A stretch of 64,000 nt of DNA from Phymatolithon calcareum. Taxonomy: Eukaryota > Rhodophyta > Florideophyceae > Hapalidiales. Shown here in pieces: positions 31,808 to 43,568 of this stretch. Each line of letters begins with the position of its first letter. Positions within the stretch are counted from its first letter, which is position 1. Made by a program: the position numbers and the translations under genes. The notes beneath the pieces were generated by a model. The model did no database searches. It was given only the letters and a program-made list of their open reading frames with translations, and was not told where the DNA came from. The stretch is taken from the NCBI GenBank assembly GCA_977006965.1, contig OZ345361.1:248001-312000 (forward strand). Reading direction: 5' to 3'.

Positions 31808-33055
31808 ATGTCCGACCCAAACCGCTCTGCAGTTCCCACGCCGCCTGTATCCGCGCCTTCCAATTCCGTACCGACGCCAATGACAGAGATACAGCATCGA
31901 TCTGAGGCTCCACCACCTCAGCCACCACCAATTCCTGGTGCAGAAAGAGCACCAATGCCGTTCGAAGCGCAGACGCCCAAAGTTTTTCCCTCGCATAGCG
32001 TTCCAAAATCACATACACTCGTCGCAGAAGTTGCAGCCCTGCAAGCTTCTCATGTTGTTCTGTCTATCCAATTGAACGAGCTGAAAAGCGAGTTGATGGC
32101 CTCCCGAGACCGCTCGGTGACGGATTTACCACCAGGAATTAGGGAAAAGCAGTATTTTGACCTAAAATCTCGTGAACGAACCTTGATGTTCGCAAGAAAC
32201 AACGCGACCATGCTGCTAAAGTCTTACGGTACCGAGATCTCTAGGAGCTATCGAAGTTTGTGCGCATCTAACGTCGTCCGTCAAGTACTTCTCCGGTCTA
32301 AGCGATCCGATTGTACGCTGCAAGAATTCCAAGTCGTTGCCAATAATTGCATGGACAACCCCGCGATCTCATGCTCAGTTTACCCCAGTGATTACTACGT
32401 CCGATTTCCGTCAAATGCCAGAGCATCCCGCTTTGAGATTTTTTTCGACACTTTTGTCGACTACTGTGAGGCCCTCAAGATTTCGGTCCACGACCGGGAG
32501 GCTGGCGTGCTGCGATTTAAAAAGAAGCGTGGTTCAACAATGCGCACAGGTCAGGTCCTGGGTGTAGAGGTCGTAAACGAGATGGCGGGAGCGCAGAAAG
32601 AGCGCCGTATCTTACTTGGGCGTAGCATTGCTCCTGCATCGATGCAAGAATCAGTACCAGTCATGCACCAGACTAACACAGATTGGAGCGAAGGGTCCTG
32701 CGAACATGAATTTCAATTCCGGTGTGAAGGCTGGCAAAAAATCAACGAAGTACTTCAACATGCCCTGCGTCAGCGTACGACCGGATGTGATCGAATATCC
32801 GATCTCGATACAGTTCCTTCGGAAAGGCGATATTTCGCTTTGGTATGGGATCGCGTTGCACGAATTTTTCCGAACAGCAGCGACATCTACCCCGAACACG
32901 TCCCAGGCACTCTGCGCTCTTTTCTACCTGCTGTTGTTGTGCGCAGTACCATTCTCACCAATTCTACGGATACGATTTCCAAAACTAGACTTAACGGGAT
33001 ACCCCTTATTCAACATCTTGTGTCACCTCCCACACGACAGTTTTCAAATTCATAG
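31808..33055 (+). CDS. Uncharacterised CACTA-element protein with Pro-rich N-terminus
   Basis: A 415-residue protein from ATG 31808 (MSDPNRSAVPTPP). The first 75 residues are Pro/Ser-rich. A short coiled coil (VAEVAALQASHVVLSIQLNE) follows, then a basic, folded-looking segment with SRSYRSLCASNVVRQVLLR and DYYVRFPSNARASRFEIFFD. No known domain. It lies inside the proposed CACTA borders, divergent from the transposase. It could be a DNA-binding accessory protein or cargo. The frame is intact. Confidence 0.5.
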   Translation: MSDPNRSAVPTPPVSAPSNSVPTPMTEIQHRSEAPPPQPPPIPGAERAPMPFEAQTPKVFPSHSVPKSHTLVAEVAALQASHVVLSIQLNELKSELMASRDRSVTDLPPGIREKQYFDLKSRERTLMFARNNATMLLKSYGTEISRSYRSLCASNVVRQVLLRSKRSDCTLQEFQVVANNCMDNPAISCSVYPSDYYVRFPSNARASRFEIFFDTFVDYCEALKISVHDREAGVLRFKKKRGSTMRTGQVLGVEVVNEMAGAQKERRILLGRSIAPASMQESVPVMHQTNTDWSEGSCEHEFQFRCEGWQKINEVLQHALRQRTTGCDRISDLDTVPSERRYFALVWDRVARIFPNSSDIYPEHVPGTLRSFLPAVVVRSTILTNSTDTISKTRLNGIPLIQHLVSPPTRQFSNS

Positions 33056-33747
33056 TCACCTGAATAAAGTTCTTAAAGTCGAATTACCGTGTACTTCTTA
33101 CTCCCGCCATTACTATAGCGTTGCTATTGCTCACTGTACGAAAAGCCATGTGCTCATCCTCTGCACAGTCCGCTTGGGACTGTTCTACATTACTGCAATT
33201 CGCTTTCTCCGTAAATGGGGATGAAAAGCCTCGCGAGAACTTCTACAGCGAATGTGTCGACGTCTGCTTGCAAAATGACACAGCCATTCTACAGTAAAGC
33301 AGTCTTCCCAGAATGTGCGTGCATGGTGATTTTGAAACGTTTGTCCACACGGACAAACAGAGTCCAACAGGCCATCGGTGGCTCTGGCTTCCCTTCGTCC
33401 ACCCGTCAGCGCAGGCACTCGTCGGTTTAGTCATGAAGAAATACCGAATTTGTTTTGCACCTCTTCTCTGTGCTGTTCGTAGAATTTGACGCGCGCGCAA
33501 TAGCCTAGGTCGAAGGGATCCATGCGAGAGCATTCTCGACTAAGAGGGGAGTGAAACTGATATGGCACGTGTCCCAGACTCAAAAATGTCTATATTTGTG
33601 TTTCCCAGGATTGTTAAGATTCACAACACGTTTGCGTCTCGTTTGTACGTATAATCCATAATTGCTGATAGAGATGTCTGACAGAAACTGTCGGAGAATT
33701 ATAAAAATCAGAATTATCAGAATTTTCTGGCAGTGCAGTCGACTTTT
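33056..33747. other. Right subterminal region of CACTA-like element, noncoding
   Basis: No gene is seen. It contains CTGACAGAAACTGTCGG and other CTGTC/GACAG words in both orientations, plus GCAGTCGACTTTTT shared with the left subterminal region. Confidence 0.45.
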
Positions 33748-33779
33748 TCTGTCTGGAACAAAAATAGTCTCCCCTAGTG
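33748..33779 (-). repeat. Right terminal inverted repeat of CACTA-like element
   Basis: On the minus strand it begins CACTAGGGGAG and has GACAGAAAAA at the same offset as the left end. Confidence 0.65.
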
Positions 33780-33863
33780 AAGTCAATCTGAGTCGTTATT
33801 GACCGATTGTGATCGATTTTAGTTGATTAACTCCTTCCCCGGGAACCTACGCAATATTCCACC

Positions 33864-33893
33864 ACTGAAAAATATTTCGAAATATTTTTCAGT
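33864..33893. repeat. Perfect 30-bp palindrome, no loop
   Basis: ACTGAAAAATATTTC is followed at once by its exact reverse complement. It lies 85 bp outside the CACTA-like element. Confidence 0.95.
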
Positions 33894-34156
33894 TTGCGCC
33901 ATTGCGTCGATACACGTGCACCGAGGAAGATATCTTCCCTGTAGGCTTGCAAAACTACGGCACTGAACGGCCTGAGAGCACTCTATGCCGGTAATTGTTT
34001 TTAGTGTAACTCGAAAAGTAGTGTATCATCAGAAATAGTGTCAGTTAAACTAAATCATGGTACTACTGAAAGCACGTGTCTTAGGAGCTATGACAATTTT
34101 TTTGTTGGACTGTCAGTGCGACACGTGTACTGATAACTTTTCGGCACTTTCGAGTA

Positions 34157-34646
34157 CAGTCGATCCTCGATTTTTGCATAGGCAATGTCAGCTGCTCTGA
34201 TATTCAAAAATCGAGGTTATTCAAGTATCGAAGTCGTATCATATCGAAATTAAAAAAAATACAGCTCAAGATTACAATTTATGTCAACTTTGAAGAAACT
34301 GTGCTGTACCACATTAGGAATCCAGCCGATATTTGTAGGGGGAACAGCGTCATTGAGCATTTTCCGGCTGAGCTGCACATCGCAATTGTTCACGTGCTCC
34401 AAGCTGCCCAAGGGACTCCTCTCATAAAAAATCCCCAATGATGGACGTTGAATTCAGGAGGAATACAAATAATCAAAAAGTAACCTTTCGGTTTGAAGCT
34501 ATGAGTTTAGATATTCTATATTTGAGTATTAAAAAATCCTTTATTTTCGTTAAAATTTAAGGCCAAACCGACCTGGGACAAGCATTCTGTATTCGAAAAA
34601 TCGAGGATATTCAAAAGTCGGAGATGCAAAAATCGAAGATCGACTG
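34157..34646. mobile_element. 490-bp TIR element (deletion derivative), TA target duplication
   Basis: The ends are CAGTCGATCCTCGATTTTTG and, inverted with one change, the same sequence ending at 34646; TA flanks both sides. Inside is a 50-codon plus-strand stretch (YVNFEETVLYHIRNPADICR...) that is also conserved in the longer relative at 57570-59231, so the interior derives from a coding ancestor. TIR style and TA duplication suggest the Tc1/mariner-pogo group. Confidence 0.75.
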
Positions 34647-34995
34647 TAGTAGAACGCCCTGCACTTGCTGTAAAACCCTCCCATATCTCGTTCGCCTCGA
34701 TGACGCTGGCCGGTGATGACTACGTGGCTGGGTCACCGATGTGCTTGCGCGTGACGTACTTATGGTAAATGATCGTTGTTCATGTGTTTCCAATTTACTG
34801 CACCTCCACGGGCCAATGCTTGACGCTGCCGTGAAGCCCTAAAAAACTGAAGTAGCCTAATCTCCTCTCAGAATGCCCTGTTCTAAATCGGGGTTTCCTC
34901 TTCCTTGTAATGGACAATTTTTTGTGCTCTATGAACTTTCAAATCAATCCTGTATCACAGACTCCGACAGAATGCTCAATGTTCATTTGGTAGTA

Positions 34996-37428
34996 GAGTA
35001 TAACCCCTCTTATTGCAGACCCACTTGCTTCAATACCCCTTTTATGGCAAGTGAGTTGAGTCCACCGCTCTCGTTCCTTCTTAAATTTAATGGAATTACA
35101 GGGTGTTTGCAACCCGCAAAGTGCAATCTGTCCAAAGGTGGCCTTTAATATTGAGTTATGTTTTGATACTCGCAAAAAGTGCATACCTTGCAGCCGACTC
35201 ATTGTTAAGCTCCTCAATGACTCATCCTCAGCAGCTCACAAAGGCACGTCGAACGCCTGCACATACAGAACGCGACAGTGATGCAGCAGCTGTTCGCCGC
35301 CCCTTGCACGGCTGCTGTAAAGCGAAAAAATGTCCAGGAGAGTGAAAGCCAATCTTTCACGCGATCAAAAAAAGCGACTTCTTAATGACTGTGAGCGTCT
35401 TGAGAATGAATGGCTAGCCTGGTTGCAAGCCGACATTGTTGTGTGGGCGAAAGAGCAATTCCATTTACAAGCAGCGCCTCACCCGGCGACAATTTCGCGC
35501 ATTTTGCTGGACGAAGACAAGATCACTGCTGCTGCCGGTGCAGGACAACGCAAGCGTAAGCTCATGTTGAAGTATGAGGCACTCGAACTCGTGTTGGTCG
35601 AGTGGGTGTGTAATCAGCAGGCGAAGAATGTCTTTGTTTCTGATAACCTCATCAAAGAGAAGGGAAGAGGCATTCTATCATTTGTCAATGACGTTCTACC
35701 TGACTGTGAGAAGATTGACTTACAGTTCTCAAATAGCTGGCTAACCCGTTTTAAGAAGACAAGCGTTTTCAGCGATAAAAATCACACGTCAAGTCTGCCG
35801 ATGCGGATGATGAAGCGATTGAGCGTGAGATGCCCGCTATTCATTACGGTGTGAATGACATATGGAATCCCGATGATTTTGGGTTATTCTACACGATGGC
35901 CTCAACCGACACGATGGCTCGTGGACCACTGCCCGGTTGTAAGAAAAATAAGTATGAGTTGACTTTTATGTCATGTGCAAACGGGGATGGTACCGAGAAA
36001 ATGCCTCTGATGGTGATCGGAAAAGCACGTCGGCCTCGGTGTTTCAACAAGAAAACGGAGCAAAAATTGGGGTTCGATTACCACTACAACTCTAAAGCGT
36101 GGATGAACATCACATTGTTTTTCGACTGGCTGGAGAGGTTCAATGCCTATATTGGTCAGACGTTCGGAAGAAAAGTTCTTTTGTTGATTGATAACTGTTC
36201 GGCCCACGATAAAGTGGGCACACTGTCGACTTTACCGCACGTGGAGGTGATATTTTTACCACCTAACACTACATCTAGGATATAGCCTATGGATGCTGGT
36301 ATTATCGTATTGGTGAAAGCATGATACCGCAAACGTCAAATCGGGCGCGCTCTCGATTTTCTGGAGACTGGTGCGTCTGACATCTACAGGGTTGACCAAC
36401 CTACGGCAATGAAATTGATGAGGAAGATCTGGAATGAAGTGGACGCACTTATTATACACAACTGCTGGCTTACGACTTGTATCGTCGATCACATTGTGAG
36501 CAACACCAACCAGGATGGGGTAGGTGCTGCTGATGTTGCTGCAGTGGGGTTCGCTATACAGTGCCACATTGAATAGTGCTCCACGGTTATTAGTGTTACT
36601 TCGCCGGCGATGGAACGAGTATCATAACTTTTTTCATGCTGAAATGTATTTAGAGTATTGAGCGGTCGGGATCACTTGGTTATCCACGAGGAAACTCATG
36701 GATGAAGTATCATAAGGTTCCGCAATTTCGTTTAGTGTGCGACTATAATTAGTACCAACCTTTTTTGTGTGGCACAGGGTGGCACTGATTAGAGTAACTC
36801 ACTGTATTGCTATTGCCCGTGATCGGGCTCATATTGCAGATTTGATTGATGAAGGATTCCTACTCGTCAGAGGGTGAGCTTTGACGGGTTTCTGAACCCT
36901 GAGGGTGAGGATGAAGTTACTGCAGAGTGCACTGATGACTATCTAGCGGTCAGTGTGATCCACAATTTGGGCGAATCTACGCAGCAGTGCTTATATTTGC
37001 CTAATGTTGACAGTGCAGGTGATGAGGCAAAGATCATCGACCCCATCTCCATGCCGGCGAAAGAGCAGCTGCGGCACCTTGGCCTCGACGTTCGGATTCT
37101 GGACAGTCGTTGAATCTGTCCTGGTGCAATGCGACATGCACTGTACGTGACGCAGAGGGAGAGCTCGGCTAGCTACAAGCGTACCTTCAAGCAAGCTCGC
37201 ATTACTGATTGGTTTGACTAGATAATGTAACTACTAGCTGTTCTGGCTGCATCGCATTATGATACGCTTAGTAACTGTACTGTACCCCACGCTAACGGCT
37301 TTGTAGGAAGCTCCCACTCCCACCACGTGTCACGCGGTTGTGTTATGATAAATTCTCTTGTTGCAAAACCCCTCTTAATGCACAATGACCCGTTCCAAAG
37401 CCGTGATGCAATAACAGGGGTTATACAG
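34996..37428 (+). mobile_element. Decayed pogo/Tigger-like element, 2.4 kb
   Basis: The ends share GTATAACCCCT(C/G)TTATTGCA in inverted orientation and are flanked by TA on both sides (34994-34995 and 37429-37430). The interior carries a broken Tigger/pogo transposase in the plus orientation. TA duplication, TIRs and a CENP-B/DDE transposase together fix the family. Confidence 0.85.
35330..37113 (+). pseudogene. Tigger/pogo-type transposase, broken
   Basis: 35330-35800 encodes the DNA-binding part: helix-turn-helix-like LSRDQKKRLLNDCERLENEW and a CENP-B-like segment (VFVSDNLIKEKGRGI, FSNSWLTRFKK). A one-base frameshift near 35790 leads into the DDE domain: PDDFGLFYTM (first Asp), CANGDGTEKMPLMVIGKARR, KAWMNITLFFDWL, LLLIDNCSAHD (second Asp) and VIFLPPNTTS. 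A TAG replaces the expected Gln before PMDAGII, and another stop follows at about 36322. The remaining helical C-terminus and an acidic tail (GEDEVTAECTDDY, 36874-37113) are still legible. Inactive, but recent enough to read throughout. Confidence 0.85.
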
Positions 37429-37538
37429 TAACACAGTTCATTTTCACAGAGACGTCCTGAAAAGGTCACCAAAATCTCATGACCATGGCATGAAGATCCC
37501 CCTGAAGGAATTAAGTGCTCTCTCAGCGATACGAATCC

Positions 37539-37589
37539 ATATTTCTCTCTCTTTGGGACTTCCGATGTCCCAAAGAGAGAGAAAAATAT
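37539..37589. repeat. 21-bp inverted repeat with 7-base loop
   Basis: The arm ending CTCTCTCTTTGGGAC is inverted at GTCCCAAAGAGAGAG, extending into ATATTT/AAATAT with one extra A. It lies about 110 bp beyond the Tigger element. Confidence 0.9.
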
Positions 37590-40500
37590 GAAGACCTCTT
37601 GCTCAAAGAGCAGTATTTTATATTATCATCATGATAATGATGGCACACAGGACACCATATCCGTCTAGTATCTCATAGCCTGGAAAGTCCCTAAATTTTT
37701 AGTGTAATGTTGCACTATTTCTGATTTGCAGTTAAATAGTGTAAGAAACGCATCCTGTGGAAATAGTGTAACGTACACCAATTTAATGTTTTCCATGGTC
37801 CGAATTGCTTTGAAAATAGTCAAAGTTAGGTGTACAACCGGGAAGATATTCGATTTATTCCTGCTACACATTGCCAACTCTCCAGTACACGTGTAGAAGC
37901 TTTTGCATGACCCTCTGGTGCCTCGTGGGAGTTCTCTCAATTCTACAGAACCCTATGAAAGGATATGATGTGTTGCTAAGCACAGGAAGCATTGGGTGAA
38001 TGCAGATTATTTCGGCTGAAACCGAAGGAAATAATTCGTAAAGTATTCGAGATTGTTTATGGACTACATTTCTGTGGTATCTAACGCCAGTATCATACTC
38101 CTATACAAATAGCTCCCTTCAATTGTCATTACAGCTTGCATTTACAACAAGCCCTTATAGAAAGCACTACAGTCATTACAGTACCGTAGTTTTCGATGCG
38201 TACTTACACCATGAAGGATCATCAAGGGCAAACCCTAGAACCACTGCTTACAGCTGCTTTACACTACTTACAGAGGCTTGCACTGTACGGATTACAGTGT
38301 CGACACCTGCGGCGTGCTAGGAAGCCGCGAAACGGCTTCCAGATTCTTCCTTTGATCCATTTCTCATACTGCCAAGTCATCCTTTGGTCCAATTCTTTTT
38401 CTATAAAGGTCTCCGCGAAGCGGCGCGCTCGGCGTTTTGCCAGGGAACAACCCGACCACAGCCAATATGCCAACTTGTGCGCTTAATACCCCACAATTTC
38501 GAAAGCCAATGCTTACTAGTAATGATGATGGAGTGTAACTTTAATTGTGGTAGCCTGCAGACTAGCAATTCCAGAGCAAAGCCCTGGGCGTCTGTATTAG
38601 TTAATGCTATCAGAATGTCTCATAGTACCCGGTTCCGGAATGCTCCACCTGAACTGGGTAGTGCTGACATCGCCGCACCCGCCTTCCTTGAGAGGGCATG
38701 TTTTTGTGCCTTCCGTATCAAACTTGATTCTCCTGATCTTCTCCACTTTATTGGCAGGGAATGAGCTCAAATTCGAGTTTCGATTTCGCTTAGGAGTTTA
38801 AGCAAATAGATCTCTTTGCTGCTGACCGCCCGGACCCAACTGTAAATTTGTGCACTTTATTACGCCTTGGGTGATCGCTCTGTGATGCGATGCCTCAGTC
38901 TACGAGGCGAACAGGATCTCGAGCGCTTGTACAGCCTACGAAGACTGGCGTACTAAGTGACACTAGACAAATAGTACGTTGAGTGTTGGTCGTCGGTTTC
39001 TGCAATTAATCCTTGTTTCCTCTTTGAAGAGACTTTCGCAATAATGTGTTCATAATTTCGGTGGTTAGATCGAAAGGAGCCGTTATAGATCAATCAGTAG
39101 ATCAAGGGGTTATAGTCAGCTTTTACATTCTGGAGCTCTACGGTAGAAAGTCCCTCTTTTTTGTCCCCTGGGAGGGAGAGCGGCCCTTCGAAGGATCCTT
39201 CAGATCCCTTGAGACCGATATCTCTCCTTCGGGACGATTTTATATCATAGCTCAGTCAAAAAGGGTGCTATATCCCATACTCTTCAGACCGTTAAAGAAA
39301 CGCGTAGGTTCACAGTGGTTCAACAATACATGAAGAAGCTTTCCAAAAGAAGAAGCGAACTGAAACTGAAGTGGCTCAAAAATGGAGCGCGAGGTCTTTT
39401 GGTTCAGCAAGTTAGAGGCGCAAGACTAGAAAGAATAATCTAGGATATACATTACAAATAATAGCTCAGCCACTTCATACATAAGAAAAGAAAACAGGAG
39501 AGGCTTCACTCGAACAAAAACGTCATCTTCCTTCACGACAATGAAGAACAGGTTATGGCCCAGACATCGGAATTTTTGAAGATGGAAACCAACTCATGTC
39601 TGGAGATAACAGGGTATGCAACCTTTCTGCTCCTGCCTCCACTACTGGGAAAGATGAGGAAATGAAAATAAAAGTTCTACAGGAGCAGCTAACAGATTAA
39701 AGCCTATGGCGCATTAGAGCGGAAGCCGTGATGGATGGAAAAAGCTACTGGGAAAAGATTAAGGACAAGGTCTGCCGGGTTGATGTGAAACTAAAGATCG
39801 CGGCAATGATCATTGCACCCCTGGGGGATACTCGAAAACGATTGCTACGGAAAGGAAAAGGATCTGCTTCAAATGTTCAATCGTCTAAGCGTACGTCACG
39901 GATAATCTCCGTACTCTCCGCAGTATACACAAACGGTTCAGTCCGAAGAGAGACATGTAGAAGTACTTAGACGAGAATGCACAGCTATTTGCACACCTGG
40001 AAAAAATGGGGGACCATCTAGCAATCACCGAGACACACAAAGCCCCAATTCTGTTGGCAACTTGGAGAGCAGTTCTATCGCCATACGACTTGAGCAGATC
40101 AAAGAATCAGATCATTGACGTGGGATTCTGTGACAGCAAACTTCAATCGTGAAGCACACCGCAAGAGGTCCGCCGTGGACAGAACTACAACACGATCGAC
40201 CTTTCGGAAACACGACCTAGTGCAGGCAAGAAACATGCGTCGCCTAAGCAGCCACATTCCAACGTTCAGCGCAGCAATCCCAGACACTGCCACCGTCCGC
40301 CAGTCGCCGTGCTGTGCCACTCGCTTCCACTATCAGTTTCCCTGTTCGCTGTGCTCCGACCCCCTGACACTGTCTTTCTCGTGCCAGCTTTCCCCCTGTC
40401 CTAGTTGGAATCTTTCCCCATCGGCCGGTAGAAGTCCTTTTCCAGCCGCTATCACAATTGATCGCGATCGTCGCCGAACTACCATCCACCAGACTTAGGT

Positions 40501-40595
40501 CATAATTAATTTCAATTCCCGTCTATTGCAAATATTGAATAGGAATAGTCTATTGCAGAACCAAGAATAACTTCTTATTTCAGCACACTACGTTG
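37590..40595. other. 3-kb intergenic stretch, no gene recognised
   Basis: Scattered frames of 60-130 residues show no recognisable domain, and codon runs are broken. Near 38407-38435 a GC-rich, partly self-complementary sequence reads AKRRARRFA on both strands. 39728-40140 has Lys/Glu-rich frames interrupted by stops that could be an old element relic. Nothing can be supported as a gene. Confidence 0.4.
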
Positions 40596-40603
40596 CCTAT
40601 GTT

Positions 40604-43008
40604 CAGGGATAGTACCAATATTATTGTTATTTATTCGGGCACATGATGCAATAGCAATTGCAATACCAATAATGCAAGGTTGAAGGCAATAGGAATTGCA
40701 ATATCTGACCATTCTTCCAATATCAATTGCAATAACAGAATCTAATTCAGGTCCTCCCGCGCCATGTCTTCACTCACGCGTTGGATCACTCTTGCGCTCC
40801 GGGCAGTGTTCATCGCCACGGAGACCGACTGCTGGTCCAGGTAACCTTTGTTCTATTTAAGAAACAGCAGGGCTTCTAGTAATAACGGTGTCATCCTCTT
40901 GCGATTGTCTGTCAAAACATTCTTGACAACCGACCAAAGCCTCTCCACCTCAGCAGTTGATCCAAGAATAAAGTCGCAATTTATATAAGTCTGATGGACC
41001 TCGGCACGCTTGCACGTTTTTACGGCAATTCTTTCCGCCATCGACAGCCGGCCTCCACCCGATCCACCGATGGAGCTTGTTATACCGTCATCGTGTTCCA
41101 GTTTGAGCTTCTTGCATGCATCCTTCTCTTCATTTGTCATAGTATTGGACTTACTGTGCTGTATCTTAACAACTCCCGACTCGAATGCTGAGTCACACAC
41201 AATTGCTGCACGTGATGCAATGTAGTGTTTTCCAAGCTGAGATCGGTATAATGGTGAGTTGACATCGTACTTGCACTGCTCGACTGCTGAACTCAACTCA
41301 TCAAGAGCTAAACGACAGTCCGGCAACGAAGTACCGTGCTTCTGTAGTTCTAGAGTTAGCTGGTTGATTTGCTTAAACTGACTTGCGTACAGCATAGATC
41401 TGTTGCGGAAGTGCTCGCTCTCATCCGTAGCTATCGTTGCTCCTTCCGCCTTTGCCGCGTCGATTAACTGCTCGCGTATGCGGTTGAAGCGCTTGAGCAT
41501 ATGATACTTTCCGGACCAACGCGTATCATTATGCATAACTGGAGCAGTAAGGTTGCGTAGCATTGCCCGGTTCTTCGGTTTTTTGCAGTCCTTCATCTTT
41601 GCATGCACTGAGCCTATCGCTGCTTGGAGTCTATCGTCACTGACAATCATCTTGTTCACCTCTAAGTTGAGCTTATGACTATCATAGCTAACTTGAACGA
41701 TTAGCGTGGCGATTGACTTATTGACATTGCAGTTGTCGGCAACCTGAAAAACTGCCGATGTATTCACGTTGACCCCGAAGAAGTCGAACACGTCTTCTAG
41801 TTGACGCACGTGAGCGTGTGCGTTGAACGTAGTGGTTTCAAGATCCGACATGCCTCCTTGAACATCATCATCTTCTACTTTCGCAATAGGACTCACAGAC
41901 AGAAGCACAATAGCGAGCTCTTCATTCTCGCGCGCGGTGCCTCTTTCCAGCATCTTCACGAGTCTCATGAACAATCCGTATACACCCAAGTAATTTGTCC
42001 CATTGGCGGTCCAGCCATCGTGCTTAATGGCTCCTTGGGTATCAGCAATATCGTCTCTGATTCGCAGTTCGACGAGCTCAACGAGCTTGAATAGTGTCTC
42101 TTTGAATATCCGAGTTGAGAACTTCTCACGGAAACACGAAAACTTGCGATATTCCTCGCTTTGAACATGTGACACCGGCAATGACATGTAGACGACAAGT
42201 CTAATGTACCCGTATATGGCCTTTCCTTGTCAGTTGCGAGAAATGTCATTGGTGAGTGAGGGGCGATAAACGAGCTTGCATGGCGGCGGCGTAGACTGGC
42301 CAGCGCATCTCTGTAGATCTGAAAAAGGTGATCTTCGCTTCCTCCAGATATGCAACTCTTCAGGTGGCTGTATGGGTTGGTATACCTCTTTCCTTTTCCA
42401 AAAGCGATTTCACCATTGTCTCGGCAGTCAGCACCTTTCGGGTAGAGAAGGATGTTAAAAGGCATCTTATAGCGTGTTATTCCGTTCTGCGAGACTGCAC
42501 ATCGCGTTCTTCTTCACGCAGCTTCTGTGTTAGCACCTCAACAACTTCTTTTGGGCCTGGTTTGCGTCCGTTGCTTGACATTCTGGACGTAGTGTTTCGG
42601 CAGAGCAATGTGTAGGAGTGTGAAGTCTAAGAGATCGCGTGAGCAAGGCAGCATTCAGGAGCAATTTCCGAGTCAATGCCGGTCGACGTGTCTGTAATTA
42701 TCGAGAGGTATCGATAGCAGAGCAGAATTCCTGACAGCAATCGGATGCCGCAGATTCGGGTGGCAATACGTAAACTGTGTGGGGAGCTTCTATAACCCGT
42801 TTTCGTAAATTTCCCTTACAGATCCTGTACCGCAGCGTTGTACGACGAGCTTGATAACGCCGAGGAGGACAAGGGTGTACCTTGATTTTCGATCATATGC
42901 CATTACTTTTTGCAATAGTTATTGCAATAAGTACCTCTCAGGGCAATTAAGGCTTTATTGCAATATATTGCAATAAAAACAGTAAAAATAATATTGGTAC
43001 CAAGCGTG
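40604..43008 (-). mobile_element. hAT transposon with 8-bp target duplication CCTATGTT
   Basis: The left end is CAGGGATAGTACCAATATTA. The right end, inverted, is CACGCTTGGTACCAATATTA; the GGTACCAATATTATT core is shared. An exact 8-bp duplication, CCTATGTT, flanks the element at 40596-40603 and 43009-43016. Both subterminal regions are dense in TATTGCAATA-like words. The interior encodes a hAT transposase on the minus strand. Length 2405 bp. Confidence 0.9.
40853..42581 (-). pseudogene. hAT transposase with two frameshifts
   Basis: It starts at ATG 42581 (MSSNGRKPGPKEVVEVLTQK). A first frameshift near 42480 leads into a BED-finger-like segment (FGKGKRYTNPYSHLKSCISG). A second near 42215 leads into the 444-residue catalytic part. 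Motifs: HDGWTANGTNYLG (first catalytic Asp), VADNCNVNKSIA (second Asp), HNDTRWSGKYHMLKRF, and the C-terminal hAT dimerisation block TAEVERLWSVVKNVLTDNRK followed by EALLFLK. Only two single-base shifts separate it from an intact gene, so the insertion is fairly young, in line with its perfect target duplication. Confidence 0.85.
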
Positions 43009-43016
43009 CCTATGTT

Positions 43017-43565
43017 AGCATCCAATCCAGATTACAGAGCGATTTATAAAAATGTACTACAATGCTGACGCACGTTCAACCACGTTCCAAACAGCACATG
43101 TATTGAACGAAGTAATTACAGACGCTAGTTCAACTACGTTATTCCCTATTCCCTACTTGTTATGTACATCGTTTTGTTGTGATTGCCATAAAAATAACCT
43201 ATTGTAGTGTCACTGATTATTGCAGTAACTATTGCTAGCACACAGAGCTGTGAATAGTATTCCCGTATTTCATCATGGAACGCCATTGCGTAAAATAGTG
43301 CGCGACCAAAGTCTGCCATCCACTGCCACCGACCCCTATCAAGTTTATTATCGCCGGACGCAGATCCGATCTATCTCGACCGGTTGGTCATGATTCTTTG
43401 CCTGCCCTTCCGCAAGCTATTCCAGAAGACTTTTCCTGATCACGTCCTCTGTAGAAAACTTTTTCCGCCTGTAGCAGGCCGTTCCAAGTAGGCATAGCAC
43501 CCAGTTCTCCGCCGTGGCTTGCGGAACGCTACGCACCCTCTTTGGCAGTCCTTGTCACTTCACTC
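43017..43565. other. Intergenic, nothing recognised
   Basis: AT-rich DNA between two mobile elements. No gene, RNA or repeat could be supported. Confidence 0.45.
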
Positions 43566-43568
43566 AGG

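Larger units (their letters stand above)
22904..33779. mobile_element. Probable CACTA (EnSpm)-like DNA transposon, 10.9 kb
   Basis: The left end begins CACTAGGGGAG (22904) and the right end is its inverse, CTCCCCTAGTG (ends 33779). A second match, GACAGA, sits at exactly the same offset (26 bases in) at both ends, with further matches between. Inside lies a CACTA/Plavaka-like transposase gene and two other genes. Subterminal DNA on both sides is noncoding and rich in CTGTC/GACAG and CAGTCGACTT words, as expected for CACTA subterminal repeats. The flanks are AAA and AAG, so a 3-bp target duplication is at best imperfect. Confidence 0.65.

Noticed and set aside
34250-34438. 62-residue minus-strand frame in the 490-bp TIR element
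   Set aside because: The opposite strand carries the stretch conserved with 58962-59130 (VLYHI.NPADIC), so the minus frame is a shadow.
38264-38486. Frames reading AKRRARRFA on both strands
   Set aside because: This comes from a GC-rich, partly self-complementary sequence, not from two genes.
40115-40498. 127-residue plus-strand and 81-residue minus-strand frames beside the hAT element
   Set aside because: Composition is low-complexity and neither strand resembles a known protein; no way to choose between them.
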